From positions 1,587,501 to 1,651,500 of the forward strand of contig CANJKZ010000820.1 in the NCBI GenBank assembly GCA_947471745.1: a stretch of 64,000 bases of DNA. Reading direction: 5' to 3'. This DNA is from Closterium sp. Naga37s-1. Taxonomy: Eukaryota; Streptophyta; Zygnematophyceae; Desmidiales; Closteriaceae. The notes beneath the pieces were generated by a model that was given only the letters and a program-made list of their open reading frames with translations, did not search any database and had not been told where the DNA came from. The position numbers and the translations under genes are program-made. Shown here one piece after another: positions 54,234-64,000 of this stretch; the stretch's first letter is position 1; every line of letters begins with the position of its first letter.

Positions 54234-55055
54234 AAGGCGTTCACATGCTCGTACGTGGTAAAATGCTGCCACTATGTTGCTCCTGTTGAGAATCAGTGTA
54301 ACACCCATCTAACTATGCATGCTCGTTTTTTTCTCACGAAGGATGTCTTTCTTTCATTGGAAGCTGTGATGTTGAATGGTTTAAAATTTTTGCTGTTTCC
54401 AACTTTTGCACAAAATACATTCTGCTGACAGCCTTTGGAGGACCCTCAAGAGTGAATTCTCTGATATTAAGAAGCAGGAGGATGGTTTGGGAAGCTGAAA
54501 ATCCAGAACGGCAGTGGGAAGAGTAGTTGATGAGTGTGTTGGCCTTTGACAAAATTAGCATTGATTTTGGCATAATGGTGAACGTACTAGCTACAAATGT
54601 ATATGTACACTTTGTTGTTCACGACGTTGGTTCGATTCGAGAGTGGTACACAGCTGGATCTGGACTGGATGCAACGAAACAGGGCATTCTCCAGGTCTGG
54701 GAACCTTGAACCTAGCGCCCAACCGAACCGCTAGGCTCGCGTTTCCCAAGCGTCAATAAACTTGGTGTTTGGGCGACGAGCCTTGGGTGAATCTCTCCAG
54801 CGTGTCTCAACCCTCGTGGCATTCAGGAAGTGGAGAGATGTGGATTATTTGACTGTGTTCGCCAATGTTCGACTGCCACGCTGGCTTGACCGGGACATTT
54901 CAGAAAGAACCAGCAAGCACTGACCAAGGCTTTGCCGTCGGCTTGACTCATCCCACAGCACTAGCTGTGAATTGTGAATAAATGGAGCTCCCATAGTCGG
55001 AATTCTTCAGTCATCGTTTCACATTCTTGGAGTAGCATTTCGCCACTCTTTCATC
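54234..55055. other. Intergenic region between the GRP copies
   Basis: 0.8 kb containing the 3' UTR of copy 1 and the promoter of copy 2. An AATAAA-like CAATAAACTTGG occurs near 54752 and GTGAATAAATGG near 54972. No other gene is seen. Confidence 0.5.
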
Positions 55056-55533
55056 ATGTCTTACTGTGAGTTTGCTTGGACCGTTTTTTCTACTCGGCTT
55101 CCTACAGTCCAGTCTGCAGGAGTACTGACTTGGTTTTTGTAATCCGTGCTATCTCTTCATGCAGCTGGCGAAAGCAGCCCCAGCCCGTATGACTACCCTC
55201 TTCCAGGTATGGCTTGTCTTGACTCTTGGCGTTATGAGAATCTCAGCGTTTTCGCCTACCGGATCGCTGATTTCGTTCTCGCATTCATGATTCCGCTCTC
55301 AAAATGCAGGTGGCCCCGCACCACGTGGAGATGTCGTCGTGACTGGCCTTACCGGCGGATACGGCAGCGAGAAGAAGGGCAAGGGCCACCACTACGGCGG
55401 CAAGGGCCACGGTCACTATGGCCACGGTCACCACGGACACCACGGCGGCAAGCACAAGGGTGGCCATTACGGTCACCATGGTGGCAAGCATAAGGGTGGC
55501 CACCACGGACACTATGGCCGCAAGCACAAGTAA
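55056..55533 (+). CDS. Small Gly/His/Lys-rich protein, copy 2
   Basis: Three exons: 55056-55065, 55165-55206, 55310-55533 (276 nt, 91 aa). Exons 1 and 2 have the same lengths as in copy 1 (10 and 42 nt). The product starts MSYSGESSPSPYDYPLPG, then GGPAPRGDVVVTGLTGGYGS, then four to five tandem GGKHKGGHYGHH-like units ending GRKHK. The introns are short (99 and 103 bp) with GTGAGT and GTATGG donors. The pair is a tandem duplication about 1.3 kb apart on the same strand. The tails have diverged while head and splice structure are conserved. Confidence 0.82.
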
Positions 55534-56044
55534 CAAGCTTGCACCTTGTAATTTTTGTTGATATCTCGCCGCCGTACGTGTGCTAGTTGAATTTGCGGGA
55601 ACTATTACATCTAAAGTGAACGAGGATGTGGGGTCTAATTGTAAAGGAATTTGTGTTGAAAGACGACATTTGCTTTCGGTTCGAACTACTGTATGTGCAA
55701 CCCCCCGCCTAGGCCCCGAATTTCAAATTGGCCATTTCATAGCATTGTTTCGTGCTCACCTATTTCTCAGCTTAAATCGACTGACATTTTCACGCAAACC
55801 AGAGCAGAGCCAACGTTATCGCCACTTGTTCCCCCATTCCTTAGTTCATACCGTCACCTACCATTCCTCTAGTAGACACATGTAGGCAAAACGCATTCTA
55901 GCATTTGATTAATAACATTGCACACTCCCTCCCAGCCAGCAAATGAACATTTCCGTCTCACACAGTAGAGGCGTTTGAGGCTTGGAGCACCCCCCGCGTC
56001 ATGCATCCCCCCTTTCCATGCTACTCCCTCCTGCTTTCTCACAC
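55534..56044. other. Intergenic region right of GRP copy 2
   Basis: About 0.5 kb; presumably the 3' UTR of copy 2 and the 5' side of the next transcription unit. Nothing else is supported. Confidence 0.45.
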
Positions 56045-59000
56045 ACTCCCAGGTGGTGCGGTGGTGCAGGCTGAGCACAGCAGCGCACATGGTGTTTGAT
56101 GCGTTCAAGGACCATTCCCTCTCTTCATGCACATCCACCCTCAACGTTTCTCCCTCCCACTCTCTCACACACACACTTATACAATCAGGTGGTGCGACGA
56201 CGCAGACTCAGCACAGCGGCGCACATGGTGTTTGACGCATTTGAGCACCGAGACAGCAAGCAGTTCTTGAAGCAGCTCACCATCCAGCACCCCTTCATCA
56301 CCGCTCAGATCGCTCAAGTGCCCGCCCACACTGTTAGTAGACACATCATGTGTATCAAGGTATGTTTGTGTGCGCTCGTGCGTGCATGTGTGCGTGTGTG
56401 TGTGTGTGTTTGTGTGTGGGTGTGTGTGTGTGTGTGCTCGCGTGCGTGCGTGCGTGTGTGTGTGTGGGTGTGTGTGTGTGTGGGTGTGTGTCAGTGTGTG
56501 AAGGTGTGTGTGTGTGTATGTGTGTGTGTGTGCATGTGGAGAGTGGCATGTGCACCTCTAGTCAGTATGGCTGTATGCAAGTAACCGAAATCCCATTACG
56601 GTATTGCATTCAGTCTGGCCCACTTCCACCACCCCTGCACCCCCTTCCCCCCTCCCTAATTGGCCATCAGGGCGACAACGACGATGCGGATATGGAGTGG
56701 ACGATCCATCATTGCGCAACCAGTACACTCTCTTCGGCTGTAACCGCCCCTCATGGCACCCACATATTGCCTCCGCTCCGCGCCTCCAGACGCAGGCCAC
56801 CTCTCAGGCAGCACCTTCATCGCGCACAGCCCCTCTTTCCCTCCTTGACCCTTCCTCACTCTTCCATCCTTTCTGTGCCGTCCACTCTGTTCTCGTCTCC
56901 CTGCGTCTCGTAACATGGCACCCACCAGGGGGGCAATGACGAGGACACGGACGGCCCATCACGCAACCACTACACACTTCGCTCAAGTGCCCACGCACAC
57001 CGTCAACGGACGCGTCATGTGCATCAAGGTGCGTTTGTGTGTGTTGATTGCCTGGAGTGAATTGCACAGTGTGGATTGCACGGTGTGGATCGTACAGTGT
57101 GAATCACACGATACTTCTGTCGTGTCTTGCAGACAACGATATGCACATCTCTTCTCGACATGGGCCTGCATTTGAAGCCCTGTTTCTTCCTGCTCCCCTT
57201 CCACCACCCGTGATTCACCAGGGAGGCAACGAAAAGGACATGGACGGCGCAACGCGCAACCAGTACACGCTCCTCGACTTTGCCTCCTTGCCTCCAGTCC
57301 AGATGCGGGCCACCTCTCAGGCAGCACCTTCATCCCAGGCACCTCTCAGGCAGCACCTTCATCCCAGGCACCTCTCAGGCAGCACCTTCATCCCAGGCAC
57401 CTCTCAGGCAGCACCTTCATCCCAGGCACCTCTCAGGGAAGGCAGCACCTTCATCCCAGGCACCTCTCAGGCAGCACCTTCATCCCAGGCACCTCTCAGG
57501 CAGCACCTTCATCCCAGGCACCTCTCAGGAAGCACCTTCATCCCAGGCACCTCTCAGGCAGCACCTTCATCCCAGGCACCTCTCAGGCAGCACCTTCATC
57601 CCAGGCACCTCTCAGGCAGCACCTTCATCCCAGGCACCTCTCAGGCAGCACCTTCATCCCAGGCACCTCTCAGGCAGGACCTTCATCCCAGGCACCTCTC
57701 AGGGAGCACCTTCATCCCAGGCACCTCTCAGGCAGCACCTTCATCCCAGGCACCTCTCAGGCAGCACCTTCATCCCAGGCACCTCTCAGGCAGCACCTTC
57801 ATCCCAGGCACCTCTCAGGCAGCACCTTCATCCCAGGCACCTCTCAGGCAGCACCTTCATCCCAGGCACCTCTCAGGCAGCACCTTCATCCCAGGCACCT
57901 CTCAGGCAGCACCTTCATCCCAGGCACCTCTCAGGCAGCACCTTCATCCCAGGCACCTCTCAGGCAGCACCTTCATCCCAGGCACCTCTCAGGCAGCACC
58001 TTCATCCCAGGCACCTCTCAGGGAGCACCTTCATCCCAGGCACCTCTCAGGCAGCACCTTCATCCCAGGCACCTCTCAGGCAGCACCTTCATCCCAGGCA
58101 CCTCTCAGGCAGCACCTTCATCCCAGGCACCTCTCAGGGAGCACCTTCATCCCAGGCACCTCTCAGGCAGCACCTTCATCCCAGGCACCTCTCAGGCAGC
58201 ACCTTCATCCCAGGCACCTCTCAGGCAGCACCTTCATCCCAGGCACCTCTCAGGCAGCACCTTCATCCCAGGCACCTCTCAGGCAGCACCTTCATCCCAG
58301 GCACCTCTCAGGCAGCACCTTCATCCCAGGCACCTCTCAGGCAGCACCTTCATCCCAGGCACCTCTCAGGCAGCACCTTCATCCCAGGCACCTCTCAGGC
58401 AGCACCTTCATCCCAGGCACCTCTCAGGCAGCACCTTCATCCCAGGCACCTCTCAGGCAGCACCTTCATCCCAGGCACCACTCAGGCAGCACCTTCATCC
58501 CAGGCACCTCTCAGGCAGCACCTTCATCCCAGGCACCTCTCAGGCAGCACCTTCATCCCAGGCACCTCTCAGGAAGCACCTTCATCCCAGGCACCTCTCA
58601 GGCAGCACCTTCATCCCAGGCACCTCTCAGGCAGCACCTTCATCCCAGGCACCTCTCAGGCAGCACCTTCATCCCAGGCACCTCTCAGGCAGCACCTTCA
58701 TCCCAGGCACCTCTCAGGCAGCACCTTCATCCCAGGCACCTCTCAGGGCAGCCCCTCCTTCTTCCCTGTCCCCTCATCTCCATCCCTCCTCCCCTTCCCC
58801 TCCAACTGTCCCTTCTCCCTGTTCCCCTCCCCCCTGTCCCCTCCCCCCTATCCCTTCCCCCCTGTTCCATCGTTCCTGTTCCATCGTTCCTGTCCCTTCT
58901 GCCCTGTTCTGTTCTCCCTGCAATTTACCAGGGAGGCAACGAAAAGGACATGGACGGCGCAACGCGCAACCAGTACACGCTCCTCAACTTTGCCTCCTTG

Positions 59001-59478
59001 CCTCCAGTCCAGACGCAAGGCACCTCTCAGGCAGCACCTTTGTTGCGCACAGCCAGTGGGGCTTCGAGGCCCGCTTCACTCTGCTGCACCTCGCCTCCTC
59101 CCTCGCCTCCTCCCTCGCCATGTGGTGCCGCTCTCATGGGTGCTTTGGCCCCGCCAGGCTCATGCTCTTTCAAGGCGGCATGCTCAGAACGCAGGTAGGC
59201 GGGTGGGCTGGGTTTGGTTGCGGTGGGTTGGTTGCGGTGTTGAGGGCCACTAGGTTCGGTTGCAGTGGGTTGGTTGCGGTGTTGAGGGCCACTAGGTTCG
59301 GTTGCAGTGGGTTGGTTGCGGTGTCGAGGGCCACTTCACTCTACTGCACCTCGCCTCCTCCCTCGCCACCTGGCGCCGCTCCCGTGGCTCCCATCAGATG
59401 CGCATGGACGGGGCAATGAAGGACGTGCTGTCGTGGGTGAGCAAGCACCTGGAGATGCATGAGATGAGAGTCACGTGA
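56045..59478 (+). CDS. Unrecognised multi-exon gene with serial exon copies (5' end not found)
   Basis: I do not recognise this protein. A clear exon runs about 56189-56360 (VVRRRRLSTAAHMVFDAFEH..., QLTIQHPFITAQIAQVP, RHIMCIK, then GTATGT). A short copy of its start precedes it (56051-56108). The next exon (GGNEKDMDGATRNQYTLL, then DAGHLSGSTFIAHSQWGFEA and RFTLLHLASSLA in a second frame) is present as partial copies near 56670, 56930, 57220 and 58930. A final block at about 59333-59478 encodes HFTLLHLASSLATWRRSRGS and ends HLEMHEMRVT then TGA, although GTGAGC at about 59437 could be a donor. Which copies are used cannot be decided here. Start codon and upstream exons are not identified. Confidence 0.4.
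56385..56545. repeat. (TG)n-rich microsatellite at a splice donor
   Basis: Begins immediately after the RHIMCIK exon donor (GTATGTTTGTGTG) and continues as imperfect TG repeats with GTGGGTG interruptions. Confidence 0.85.
57310..58750 (+). repeat. 29-bp minisatellite derived from an exon (about 50 copies)
   Basis: Unit CACCTCTCAGGCAGCACCTT plus CATCCCAGG. The unit matches exon sequence in the unrecognised gene (compare 56799-56820 and 59017-59040, GHLSGSTF). As 29 is not a multiple of 3, the frame returns every three units, giving long artefactual Ser/Pro/His-rich frames. Confidence 0.95.
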
Positions 59479-59553
59479 TAAAAAAGGGAGTTCTTGAGAC
59501 GCCTTTTAAAAAACTCACTTGTATCACCTGCCACCTGTCGTAGGGCCCTCTAA

Positions 59554-62500
59554 CACTGCCACCTGGAGATACACGAGACACTGCCACCTGGAGATACACG
59601 AGACACTGCCACCTGGAGATACACGAGACACTGCCACCTGGAGATACACGAGACACTGCCACCTGGAGATACACGAGACACTGCCACCTGGAGATACACG
59701 AGACACTGCCACCTGGAGATACACGAGACACTGCCACCTGGAGATACACGAGACACTGCCACCTGGAGATACACGAGACACTGCCACCTGGAGATACACG
59801 AGACACTGCCACCTGGAGATACACGAGACACTGCCACCTGGAGATACACGAGACACTGCCACCTGGAGATACACGAGACACTGCCACCTGGAGATACACG
59901 AGACACTGCCACCTGGAGATACACGAGACACTGCCACCTGGAGATACACGAGACACTGCCACCTGGAGATACACGAGACACTGCCACCTGGAGATACACG
60001 AGACACTGCCACCTGGAGATACACGAGACACTGCCACCTGGAGATACACGAGACACTGCCACCTGGAGATACACGAGACACTGCCACCTGGAGATACACG
60101 AGACACTGCCACCTGGAGATACACGAGACACTGCCACCTGGAGATACACGAGACACTGCCACCTGGAGATACACGAGACACTGCAACCTGGAGATACACG
60201 AGACACTGCCACCTGGAGATACACGAGACACTGCCACCTGGAGATACACGAGACACTGCCACCTGGAGATACACGAGACACTGCCACCTGGAGATACACG
60301 AGACACTGCCACCTGGAGACACACGAGACACTGCCACCTGGAGATACACGAGACACTGCCACCTGGAGATACACGAGACACTGCCACCTGGAGATACACG
60401 AGACACTGCCACCTGGAGATACACGAGACACTGCCACCTGGAGATACACGAGACACTGCCACCTGGAGATACACGAGACACTGCCACCTGGAGATACACG
60501 AGACACTGCCACCTGGAGATACACGAGACACTGCCACCTGGAGATACACGAGACACTGCCACCTGGAGATACACGAGACACTGCCACCTGGAGATACACG
60601 AGACACTGCCACCTGGAGATACACGAGACACTGCCACCTGGAGATACACGAGACATTGCCACCTGGAGATACACGAGACACTGCCACCTGGAGATACACG
60701 AGACACTGCCACCTGGAGATACACGAGACACTGCCACCTGGAGATACACGAGACATTGCCACCTGGAGATACACGAGACACTGCCACCTGGAGATACACG
60801 AGACACTGCCACCTGGAGATACACGAGACACTGCCACCTGGAGATACACGAGACACTGCCACCTGGAGATACACGAGACACTGCCACCTGGAGATACACG
60901 AGACACTGCCACCTGGAGATACACGAGACACTGCCACCTGGAGATACACGAGACACTGCCACCTGGAGATACACGAGACACTGCCACCTGGAGATACACG
61001 AGACACTGCAACCTGGAGATACACGAGACACTGCCACCTGGAGATACACGAGACACTGCCACCTGGAGATACACGAGACACTGCCACCTGGAGATACACG
61101 AGACACTGCCACCTGGAGATACACGAGACATTGCCACCTGGAGATACACGAGACACTGCCACCTGGAGATACACGAGACACTGCCACCTGGAGATACACG
61201 AGACACTGCCACCTGGAGATACACGAGACACTGCCACCTGGAGATACACGAGACACTGCCACCTGGAGATACACGAGACACTGCCACCTGGAGATACACG
61301 AGACACTGCCACCTGGAGATACACGAGACACTTGCCACCTGGAGATACACGAGACACTGCCACCTGGAGATACACGAGACACTGCCACCTGGAGATACAC
61401 GAGACACTGCCACCTGGAGATACACGAGACACTGCCACCTGGAGATACACGAGACACTGCCACCTGGAGATACACGAGACACTGCCACCTGGATATACAC
61501 GAGACACTGCCACCTGGAGATACACGAGACACTGCCACCTGGAGATACACGAGACACTGCCACCTGGAGATACACGAGACACTGCCACCTGGAGATACAC
61601 GAGACACTGCCACCTGGAGATACACGAGACACTGCCACCTGGAGATACACGAGACACTGCCACCTGGAGATACACGAGACACTGCCACCTGGAGATACAC
61701 GAGACACTGCCACCTGGAGATACACGAGACACTGCCACCTGGAGATACACGAGACACTGCCACCTGGAGATACACGAGACACTGCCACCTGGAGATACAC
61801 GAGACACTGCCACCTGGAGATACACGAGACACTGCCACCTGGAGATACACGAGACACTGCCACCTGGAGATACACGAGACACTGCCACCTGGAGATACAC
61901 GAGACACTGCCACCTGGAGATACACGAGACACTGCCACCTGGAGATACACGAGACACTGCCACCTGGAGATACACGAGACACTGCCACCTGGATATACAC
62001 GAGACACTGCCACCTGGAGATACACGAGACACTGCCACCTGGAGATACACGAGACACTGCCACCTGGAGATACACGAGACACTGCCACCTGGAGATACAC
62101 GAGACACTGCAACCTGGAGATACACGAGACACTGCCACCTGGAGATACACGAGACACTGCCACCTGGAGATACACGAGACACTGCCACCTGGAGATACAC
62201 GAGACACTGCCACCTGGAGATACACGAGACACTGCCACCTGGAGATACACGAGACACTGCCACCTGGAGATACACGAGACACTGCCACCTGGAGATACAC
62301 GAGACACTGCCACCTGGAGATACACGAGACACTGCCACCTGGAGATACACGAGACACTGCCACCTGGAGATACACGAGACACTGCCACCTGGAGATACAC
62401 GAGACACTGCCACCTGGAGATACACGAGACACTGCCACCTGGAGATACACGAGACACTGCCACCTGGAGATACACGAGACACTGCCACCTGGAGATACAC

Positions 62501-64000
62501 GAGACACTGCCACCTGGAGATACACGAGACACTGCCACCTGGAGATACACGAGACACTGCCACCTGGAGATACACGAGACACTGCCACCTGGAGATACAC
62601 GAGACACTGCCACCTGGAGATACACGAGACACTGCCACCTGGAGATACACGAGACACTGCCACCTGGAGATACACGAGACACTGCCACCTGGAGATACAC
62701 GAGACACTGCCACCTGGAGATACACGAGACACTGCCACCTGGAGATACACGAGACACTGCCACCTGGAGATACACGAGACACTGCCACCTGGAGATACAC
62801 GAGACACTGCCACCTGGAGATACACGAGACACTGCCACCTGGAGATACACGAGACACTGCCACCTGGAGATACACGAGACACTGCCACCTGGAGATACAC
62901 GAGACACTGCCACCTGGAGATACACGAGACACTGCCACCTGGAGATACACGAGACACTGCCACCTGGAGATACACGAGACACTGCCACCTGGAGATACAC
63001 GAGACACTGCCACCTGGAGATACACGAGACATTGCCACCTGGAGATACACGAGACACTGCCACCTGGAGATACACGAGACACTGCCACCTGGAGATACAC
63101 GAGACACTGCCACCTGGAGATACACGAGACACTGCCACCTGGAGATACACGAGACACTGCCACCTGGAGATACACGAGACACTGCCACCTGGAGATACAC
63201 GAGACACTGCCACCTGGAGATACACGAGACACTGCCACCTGGAGATACACGAGACACTGCCACCTGGAGATACACGAGACACTGCCACCTGGAGATACAC
63301 GAGACACTGCCACCTGGAGATACACGAGACACTGCCACCTGGAGATACACGAGACACTGCCACCTGGATATACACGAGACACTGCCACCTGGAGATACAC
63401 GAGACACTGCCACCTGGAGATACACGAGACACTGCCACCTGGAGATACACGAGACACTGCCACCTGGAGATACACGAGACACTGCCACCTGGAGATACAC
63501 GAGACACTGCCACCTGGAGATACACGAGACACTGCCACCTGGAGATACACGAGACACTGCCACCTGGAGATACACGAGACACTGCCACCTGGAGATACAC
63601 GAGACACTGCCACCTGGAGATACACGAGACACTGCCACCTGGAGATACACGAGACACTGCCACCTGGAGATACACGAGACACTGCCACCTGGAGATACAC
63701 GAGACACTGCCACCTGGAGATACACGAGACACTGCCACCTGGAGATACACGAGACACTGCCACCTGGAGATACACGAGACACTGCCACCTGGAGATACAC
63801 GAGACACTGCCACCTGGAGATACACGAGACACTGCCACCTGGAGATACACGAGACACTGCCACCTGGAGATACACGAGACACTGCCACCTGGAGATACAC
63901 GAGACACTGCCACCTGGAGATACACGAGACACTGCCACCTGGAGATACACGAGACATTGCCACCTGGAGATACACGAGACACTGCCACCTGGAGATACAC
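59554..64000. repeat. 25-bp minisatellite (at least 178 copies, runs off the window)
   Basis: Unit CACTGCCACCTGGAGATACA plus CGAGA, nearly perfect; variants (CAACCTGG, GATATAC, CATTGCC) are rare and scattered, with one 1-bp insertion near 61332. The CACCTGGAGAT-CA-GAGA part differs by about two bases from the exon end at 59448-59466 (HLEMHEM), just upstream. No spacers, so not CRISPR. Minus-strand frames of nearly 1500 codons are artefacts. Confidence 0.97.

Noticed and set aside
57048-59198. 716-codon Ser/Pro/His-rich secreted-type protein
   Set aside because: It follows the 29-bp minisatellite and crosses probable splice sites. The real exons change frame at the array.
59471-64000. Minus-strand frames of about 1470-1510 codons
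   Set aside because: Read-through of a 25-bp tandem repeat in all three minus frames; no sequence apart from the repeat.
59554-64000. CRISPR array
   Set aside because: Repeats are directly adjacent with no spacers, in a eukaryotic context.

Overview
The window is nuclear DNA of a green plant lineage, most likely a streptophyte alga or an early-diverging land plant. Evidence: a plant-type biotin synthase with an N-terminal extension, a WAV3-type RING/VWA protein, the plant LRRC40-like protein with two LRR blocks, a Ty1/Copia element, and an LTR element primed by initiator Met-tRNA. GT-AG introns are numerous. I cannot name the species.

Layout. 1-7130: the 3' part of a broken Copia element whose 3' LTR carries a small nested LTR element (4182-5894, opposite strand) and a TA-flanked MITE (5972-6564). 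7806-19613 (minus): 8-exon WAV3-like gene, about 2559 aa. 22690-27332 (minus): 5-exon biotin synthase, 434 aa. 28173-30948 (minus): 2-exon unrecognised acidic repeat protein, 810 aa. 31.9-35.6 kb (plus): a LINE with an uninterrupted 1087-codon ORF carrying RT and a restriction-like endonuclease. 36402-52427 (minus): 21-exon LRRC40-like gene, 687 aa. 53759-55533 (plus): tandem pair of 3-exon genes for small Gly/His/Lys-rich proteins. 56.0-59.5 kb (plus): an unrecognised gene riddled with exon copies. 59.55-64.0 kb: a 25-bp minisatellite running off the window. Every exon chain given with coordinates was assembled by hand from homology, GT/AG sites and phase; each sums to a multiple of three.

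The striking feature is how the introns are built. Almost every exon of the host genes has one or more partial copies in the adjoining intron, usually including the splice junction, and many junction copies have grown into minisatellites with units of about 11 to 33 bp. At a recurring subset of duplication boundaries lies a short self-complementary sequence of the form TTTTGAG-N-CG-N'-CTCAAAA (cores GACGTC, GTCGAC or GGCGCC), placed between the two copies. I count about a dozen clear or slightly degenerate cases, one inside a coding exon between two duplicated peptide segments. I know of no described system that does this; it is the best candidate here for something new.

Very long open frames at 12-17, 43-47 and 59.5-64 kb are side effects of stop-free tandem repeats, not genes. 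The genes are ordinary housekeeping or developmental loci and do not form a pathway.
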